Below the pieces are notes generated by a model. The model saw only the letters and a program-made list of their open reading frames with translations, ran no database searches and was not told the origin of the DNA. A program made the translations under genes and the position numbers. From Haliotis asinina (lineage: Eukaryota; Mollusca; Gastropoda; Lepetellida; Haliotidae), in assembly GCF_037392515.1 (NCBI RefSeq), contig NC_090291.1, positions 14,386,001 to 14,450,000 on the forward strand: DNA of 64,000 nt, read 5' to 3'. This document shows positions 57,330 to 64,000 of the stretch, one piece after another (position 1 is the stretch's first letter; each line of letters begins with the position of its first letter).

Positions 57330-60230
57330 ATCAACAAGGACCTGCCAGGCTGTCACGTGAATTCAAAATACACGAAGTACCTGGAAATGTTCCCAGAGAA
57401 GTGATGAGCTTAAAAAAGCGAGTTAGGATCTACCGTTGCGCAGTATTTAGTGTCATATGTAGAAGACCTTCAGATTAAGTCGTGTGGGGATGGGACTAGG
57501 GTTAGCAGCCTCTCAAATTGTGTTGTTTTCACTTTCAACATCACAGAAGACAATTGTTGCGGTTAAGATTTTGCCGTGACAAACGATGTAAGAAAACCCC
57601 TGTGAACTAGCAAAACAGAACAAAGGCTCGTCTAAAACAATCACATATTGTATTATTAAATCTAAGCAAGAGAGCAAATTATCCAAGGCCACAAGTCAAT
57701 TTCACAATACCGATTCCAAATACAATGCAAATGAGACAAAATCTAAGGCAATCGGTCACAAAATATAATATAACAAACTCACCAAAGTCTTAGTGCGAGA
57801 GAGAAACAGTTATGCAGAGTGTAACACGGCGACCGGTCTGACAGCAGTTTCAGGCGTTGACAGATGCGGAAAAATATTAGTCCAGTAATATGAATGTGTA
57901 TCCCACAACACGGCAACTAGCCTTTATATATACTTTCAGTCATTTCAGAAAAGTTCGAGCACATACGACCATCACCAACACTGTAGAAATCTCTAGCAGT
58001 CTCCCGAAAGTAACAAATAGAAAACCAAGGGCAGATAATTTCCGGACAGACTGCTACCAAAATCTTAAAATGCTGACCATCTATTATTCGAAATGTGATC
58101 CATCATAATTATCATTCAAAACACTAAATGCTGTGACTCAGTAATAATTATTAATAAATTAATAACAAAATATACAGAAACTACACACTTGTAACACAAT
58201 CAAACAAGCATTGAGTAACCAATGGAAGTTAGCAATTGTCCACTGCAGAGAGACCTGTAACAATATCAAAATATTTCTTGTTCCATTATCTGAGGAAGTC
58301 AATACAGTTCCTAAGGTCAAGTTTATCCAAATAAAGGACAAAGGTATCGAGATTTTCTTAATGGATGGTGTGAATATGATTCAGATAGTTGTAGGATTAG
58401 CGGGTTCGACAGGAAACTATGCTGTGCGAAATACACAAGAATGACCAACAAAACAAGGTGCATGAGTGGATGCACTATTCTACCGAGCAGAAGACACTGC
58501 AGGACAGTTGAGGAGATAGGATATCAGGCAGATAAGCTCAAATGTGGTGTTCAACACACTCCACCGATGGATATAGGTATTAACAGCGTTGTCCTGGACA
58601 TTTAATGATGGGAATCACGGACCTTCTGGAAAGGATTCTTTTAATTAGGGAAAACAAGGGATGGCGTGTTCATAAAATTAAGGCACGGGGAACCTAGACG
58701 TTGTGATAGGATAGTAGAAAGCACCATATCATTCAGTGTGTGGGAAAATAGGGACGAGAAAGGACTAAACTGGACAAGTCTTTCAAGGCACAGCAAGCAG
58801 AGACTACTGAATGAACAGACCGACAAACTTCACTGTCGACTGACACTACACAAGGAGACGGATTTCATCCTTTGGAGAGGGTTTAGGGACATCTTCAACT
58901 TGATAGTTAGTTGGGAGAGCAACGACAAACGGCAGTTATACGATATGGTGTGGATACAGCTGATTCGTAGAGTAGGAGAAAGATGGAAGGGTTGCTTGTC
59001 AAAGTCATCAGTCCCTACATGCACTGTTTAGTGTACCATGTTCACGTCTTCATGTCGAGGGACGCAAACAGTGGTAGGTTTAGTGGACATGATCCATTCA
59101 AAACTGAATGATGACACCAAAAAGGATTCATCAGCAGAAAAAGAAAAGTGGGATGGTTCCATTGAAACTATGACTGTTAGAACGGGTGTGATGTGGCAGT
59201 CCCACTTGGCTCGATGAAAAATGACCCTACTTTAAACGGAAGCTTGCGTACTGAGAATTGGAGGTACAAGAGGCAAGAACTGCATAAAGGGTCAGTACAC
59301 AATAAGACATCTCCGAGGTTGTCCCCAGTACCCAGTCACTTTTAGATGACCTAAATGTATGACACACTTGTTTCACATGGAGTTCACTTTAAAGTGTTTT
59401 CCAGGGAGAAACCGACTGACACTACCAGATCAATTACACATGCTACTGCTTACCAAACAGAACGTTGACTTCAAACTCATTGGTTAGTTACGTTTTTTTC
59501 TGAAATACATTGCATGATATGCAGCGTCATGTGATTGTGATTTGTAAGTGCTTGTGTTGCCAATACATCTCCTGGAATACAATGTTTATTTTGTTAAACA
59601 TATTATGTTAATGTAAAGGAACGATGCACTCACTGACTTAATTGGCTCCTCGACTGAGTGGCCTAGAAACTCAAGACCTGAAGGTGCAACTTTGCCCTGA
59701 GTAAAGGGATATAATTCTACACAACAAATGTCTTGTACCTGTGGTTGATGAACATTGAACTAACTATGAACGTGGTATTTGTTCACTACTACAATTGCGC
59801 ATATGCATTGAAAATATATTGATTTTTGTGATATTGCTGAAACAGGTTCCCAGTCCATAATAATAGACGGCTCATCGATCACTGAGTTTTGGTGTTTTCA
59901 CTGAAAATGGGGAATTATGTTTATATCTAGAAGAAATCGTCGGTCATATTTTATACGCATTTGTGACTGTCTCCCGAATGCTATTAACAGATCTTACAGT
60001 AACTTACATAATCTTGATGACCTAATTTCCACTAATATGAATCCACAGGGACATATTCTGAACATTGGAATCTAACTGACGTAGACAAGTTTAAACGTAC
60101 AGGTCCTCTTTATCTATCACCATTTTCGGTTGGGGGATTTCAGACTTGGTGTGATACCACTGATTCTTGGGTGTGAATCAATATTTTGATACTCAGCGAT
60201 ATTCCTGCAAAATGGATGCGGTCTTTAAGC
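57330..60230. other. No recognisable gene
   Basis: Frames at 58,211-58,444 and 58,666-59,031 are open for 77 and 121 codons but show no motif, signal peptide or splice context I can name. They may be fragments of an unknown mobile element. Confidence 0.35.
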
Positions 60231-60233
60231 ACC

Positions 60234-60372
60234 AGAGTCTGGACCAGACAATCCAGTGATCACCTGCATGAGCATCGACCAACGCAACTGTGTTACCTTA
60301 ACATGTGTGAAAGAAGTCAGTCAGCTTGACCATCCGATCCCCTTAGTCACCTCTTAAAACAAGGATGGGTTG
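60234..60372 (-). repeat. Type II SINE-like repeat, minus orientation
   Basis: AGAGTCTGGACCAGACAATC, CAGTGATCACCTGCATGAGC, GTCAGCTTGACCATCCGATC and CCCTTAGTCACCTCTTA are the reverse of the type II body. Confidence 0.6.
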
Positions 60373-60945
60373 CTGAAGGCTATTATTCAATCTGGATCTT
60401 CACGAGTGGATGGAAATATTCATGTTGCCATACAGATGGAATTGTGCTTAGTACGACGTAAAACTAAACTGATGCACTCACCTACTCACCTGTCTGTTAT
60501 TATGACCATCTGTATCTCCACAGCCTCCTCCGCTTAAGGTTTAAACATACTTGTTTGTGAAATCTGTATCGGTAACAAAGGAAAACCTGCTAAAATAAAT
60601 ACCTCTCCTCTCCAGGTAATAAGTTGTCACAGCTGGTTTTGCGTTTTACAGCATAATCCTAAACATGATATACAATTGTACGGCCAGAATATATACATTG
60701 TAAAATCACTAATGTCTGTGTTGTCTGTGGAAAACTACGATAATCCAGTGATCCTTCATTATGGATGTAGGATGATTTTACTGTTTCAGTGTTTGTGGAA
60801 TTGACAGTACTATGACCATAAAGTATTGATGTCAGATTAAATGGTATAGTTATCATCACAGCATGGTTGGATCCGACTTAGCATTTGCAAGCTGATGTTT
60901 TCCTGAATTATTATTAATGCAATTTGCTGCGGAGATACATATATG

Positions 60946-60946
<1 letters not shown>

Positions 60947-61020
<74 letters not shown>

Positions 61021-61022
61021 GA
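60947..61022. repeat. (CA)n(TA)n microsatellite
   Basis: About 26 CA units followed by about 11 TA units. Confidence 0.95.
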
Positions 61023-61734
61023 GTATCATTTCCAAATAGGCGTATATCGCTTTGTGTGTATTCGACAATGCCGTTTATGTAAAAAATAAACAGCAGTTTA
61101 TTTCAGATGATCACCTTGGTTACCATAAGCGTTAAGATCATTGATGATACCTTCAGGCCATTTCTTATCCACAGCTTTGTGCATATCTCAAAAGACGGTT
61201 CTAATTTCTCATCTTCAACTAGTCCAACAGCGATATTAGTATTGGGGTATGTGAGCTGATGAGATATGTTGCGTCATAAATCCGACTGGAGATTGGGTAT
61301 AAGGTTCCTTTCTCTGAAAAGTTGAACAAATGTTTGAAATTACGCTTTTCAAAACTTTTGGCTTCGCAGCTCTTGAGTGTTACAAATATATAGTTTGAGC
61401 AATCCTGTACATCACCTTGTTTACGAGTGGCTATATTAATAACTGTTTCCAGAACGTCGGGAACAGAATTATTTCGAAGAGATAAGTTAAATAAGAATAG
61501 GAGCTAGGGTAGTCGCTGTTAATTTAAATTTCCAAAACCACAGACTGTAAATTAGTTTATAGCATGGTCCAGCAATTGGGAGCTCAGCATCCTATTCGGC
61601 AATCCTATTCGGTACATTATTATCGAAAATATCTTAATTTTACAAAAATAATTTCAGTGATCCACATTCTCCTTTTCCATCAACCATCCCTTACGCTTTC
61701 CTTTACGTGTGTGAAAATCCGGGCAAGAAAAGGT

Positions 61735-61892
61735 CTTCAGCAACCCATGCTTGCTACAAAAGGCGACTATGCATGTCATAAGAGGCGACTAACGGGATCG
61801 GGTGGTCAGGCTCGCTGATGTGTTTGACACATGTCAACGGTTCCCAGTTATGCAGATTGATGCTCTTCAGTGGATTGTCTGGTCCACTGACA
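61735..61892 (+). repeat. Type II SINE-like repeat
   Basis: CAGCAACCCATGCTTGCTAC, GAGGCGACTAACGGGATCGG, GTGGTCAGGCTCGCTGA, TTGACACATGTCAACGGTTC and GGATTGTCTGGTCCACTGAC. Confidence 0.65.
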
Positions 61893-61959
61893 TTCATATT
61901 CCCTTTTAGCAAAATTCATTCATTATCGATCTGCAGTCCTCCTTCCCAACTGACTCCAG

Positions 61960-63200
61960 GCAGGTCAACGTGCACACTGACACATCTCCAGGCACATCGG
62001 TTTTTACCTATCAGTTACTTATTGACTTTAGAATCTCCGCAAGTCACTAACAAATGGCACTTTCAGCGTTACAGTTATCCCCCATTGACAGAATTCGCTC
62101 GCCGCCGACAGTATCACAAAGTCGAATTTCTTATTCCATATCCCCATTCTCCTAGACGTCTCACCCACAATCTGATTTGTTTCATTCCCCATCGTTTGTT
62201 CCCAAACACACATAAACCAAATTCACATCTAAACCACATCTACTGTACCCAACAAAGTCCTTACCCACGTATCCATTTCCCTGCCTTTCCCTATTCACCA
62301 CCACCATCCACATTCCATACCCAAGCCCACAATCTCCAACCTCAACCTTTCCACTCCCTGGAGCCATTTCACTATCCTCATCGACACCTAAATATTTCTC
62401 TCACATTCACTTACATAACCTCCAAGGATTCTCCCAATCACCTCGTGGCCTTCTACACCCACGAACTCACCAACAACTGTCATCCCTATTCACACGATAT
62501 ATACTAGCCCCGTTAAAACGGTACATTTCCTCCCCATGTCCCATTTTCAACCCAAACCCAGCCCTGAGCTTTCCAATCCCTACCCAATCTCACCACATCC
62601 AAATCTACATCCCCACTCTTATCCACATCCACGTCTACATCCAGATCCACATTCCCACCCCATATCCCCGATGTAATCCAAATATATACTACCCATCAAA
62701 AGTTTTGATTCACTAGTTTTAATGTAGCCACTTACTTCAGTCAGCCAGTGTAACAAGATTTTGGAAAATATCAAAGTCTGATCAATAGGCACTATTTACA
62801 CATGGACCGATGTCTTGTGAAACAAATTCGTAGCGTTGAAAGACTAATTGTCATGAGTCCAATAAATTATGAAACTTGAAATATGGCAAAGTTTTACACC
62901 CAAATACAGCTGTTCATATGCATGACATTTGCACGTGTTTTTCAGCAATTTCAAGCATGATCTTCGTGCAATTCATCTGCATGTGGTTTGCTGTTTCCTC
63001 CAAGTTGGCGAAGAAATTAGTATACATCCAAATCCATATCCTCCCCCATATTTAAATCAAAAACAAAATCCATTTCCTCATTCATATCTCCAACTACATC
63101 CAAATCCACATTTCCCACCTGTATCCATCTACATCCAAAATCAACTTTCCACCCCTACCCCATTTACAACCAAATTCACATTCCCATTCCATCCCTTAAA
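61960..63200 (+). repeat. C- and T-rich low-complexity region
   Basis: Loose CCACATCC, CCAAATC and TACATCC motifs fill 62,000-62,690 and 63,020-63,200. A 229-codon frame at 61,818-62,507 spans it but starts inside a SINE and its composition follows the base bias. I do not call it a gene. Confidence 0.6.
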
Positions 63201-63215
63201 CATATCGAGAAATTG

Positions 63216-63296
63216 GCGTCACATATTTTGTGGGGAATCGAACTCGGGTCTTCAGCGTGTTAAGCGAACGCCTTAATCGCTCGGCTATCCCACTGC
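63216..63296 (-). repeat. tRNA-derived SINE head, minus orientation
   Basis: GTGGGGAATCGAACTCGGGT and TTAAGCGAACGCCTTAATCG; reverse of B-box and A-box regions. Confidence 0.65.
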
Positions 63297-63450
63297 AATA
63301 TATTTGTTGGTGTTCAGTTGCAGTAACAGTATTCAAGTGATGCTATGAAACTTTTGAACATCCGATGAGAAGATCTGACACTTAGTCGATACAAGTAATA
63401 CTTTCACATTACCGATGATAAACCTTACGGCATTCTGGGAACCAAATAGT

Positions 63451-63608
63451 GAGTGAGTTTGGTTTTACGTCGCTTTTAGCAATACTCCAGCGATATCACG
63501 GCGGGGGACACCAGAAATCGGGCCTCACACATTGTACCCATGTGGGGAATCGAGCCCGGGTCTTCGGCGTGACGAGCAAACGCTTTAACCACTAGGCTAA
63601 CCCGCCGC
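63451..63608 (-). repeat. tRNA-derived SINE, nearly complete, minus orientation
   Basis: It runs from AGTGAGTGAGTTTGGTTTTA (tail) through CGGCGGGGGACACCAGAAAT and GTGGGGAATCGAGCCCGGGT to AAACGCTTTAACCACTAGGC and TAACCCGCCGC, the tRNA-like head. It is the best copy in the window for a consensus of the tRNA-headed type. Confidence 0.8.
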
Positions 63609-64000
63609 CCCGGAACCAAATAGTAACACAGAGTACCTGTAGTAAATAGTATTTACACACATGATGTTGATCACTGGTTTGGTCCAAACTCTATTATTTC
63701 CATACACCTGGACTTTCGCTGACCAATCAATCAGTCGTGAATACCCGGTTAAGGATTGGTCCCCATCGACGCGATCGAGTGGTCCGGTTTGACGACTTAT
63801 GTGATGCACGTCACTGCTTACCAGCTGCGTATACCGATATTCAAGATGTAAGTCACCGGTTTATCTGGTATAGTCTTTATGTACAGGGTCAATGTTATAG
63901 TATTGGAATATTGCTTAATGTGTTTAAAACAACACACAAAACGGTTTGTTTCAAACAATCGGAGATGATCCAAATGTCTGCATTAAAATGGGATATTATG

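Noticed and set aside
58666-59031. 121-codon plus-strand frame
   Set aside because: No recognised domain, signal peptide or splice context; kept only as part of an unassigned stretch.
61818-62507. 229-codon plus-strand frame
   Set aside because: It starts inside a SINE-like repeat and runs through a C/T-rich low-complexity region; residues follow base bias and no motif is seen.

Overview
The window looks like gastropod mollusc nuclear DNA, most likely an abalone (Haliotis) or a close vetigastropod. The main clue is a short interspersed repeat, present more than twenty times on both strands. It has a tRNA-like head, a core reading roughly TAGCTGGAATATTGCTGAG and an (ACTC)n tail, which I know from abalone microsatellite flanks. 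Other support: small GT-AG exons, TATA-box promoters, degenerate LINEs, mariner and Tc1 elements, a Penelope-like remnant and foldback MITEs. The species call is inference.

The non-mobile genes are mostly secreted cysteine-rich proteins with six-cysteine inhibitor-cystine-knot (ICK) spacing. Positions 1-21.8 kb and 30.7-34 kb hold a cluster of small genes with one plan: a non-coding 5' exon, a signal-peptide exon, an ICK1 exon ending in a Gly-rich linker, and an ICK2 exon with the stop codon. All coding introns are phase 0. Intact members are B (9.6-10.7 kb, +), D (16.2-21.7 kb, +), C (7.6-5.7 kb, -) and E (33.9-30.7 kb, -). Only the last exon of gene A is inside the left edge. Pseudogenes and exon relics lie between them. 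About 5 kb at the left edge is duplicated at 10.3-17.1 kb, the second copy being swollen by LINEs and a TA-rich tract.

A second locus (38.4-48.8 kb, +) is the most striking gene, G. It has a signal exon, eight single-exon ICK domains in a row, all phase 0, five of them exactly 114 bp, and a last exon that adds an acidic tail of seven 37-40-residue repeats; the prediction is 662 residues. A fossil 114-bp exon, an intact mariner, SINEs and a 9-bp minisatellite sit in its introns.

Between the two loci (26.5-22.7 kb, -) is gene F, a secreted protein with PAN/apple-like and EB/EGF-like cysteine modules; its exon model is incomplete. From 49 kb to the right end I recognise no host gene, only a broken mariner, LINE fragments, a Penelope-like remnant, MITEs, SINEs and low-complexity DNA.

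The overall picture is a birth-and-death family of secreted mini-proteins, evolving both by gene duplication and by in-frame exon duplication within one gene. Candidate roles are defence, mucus or shell matrix; the sequence alone does not decide.
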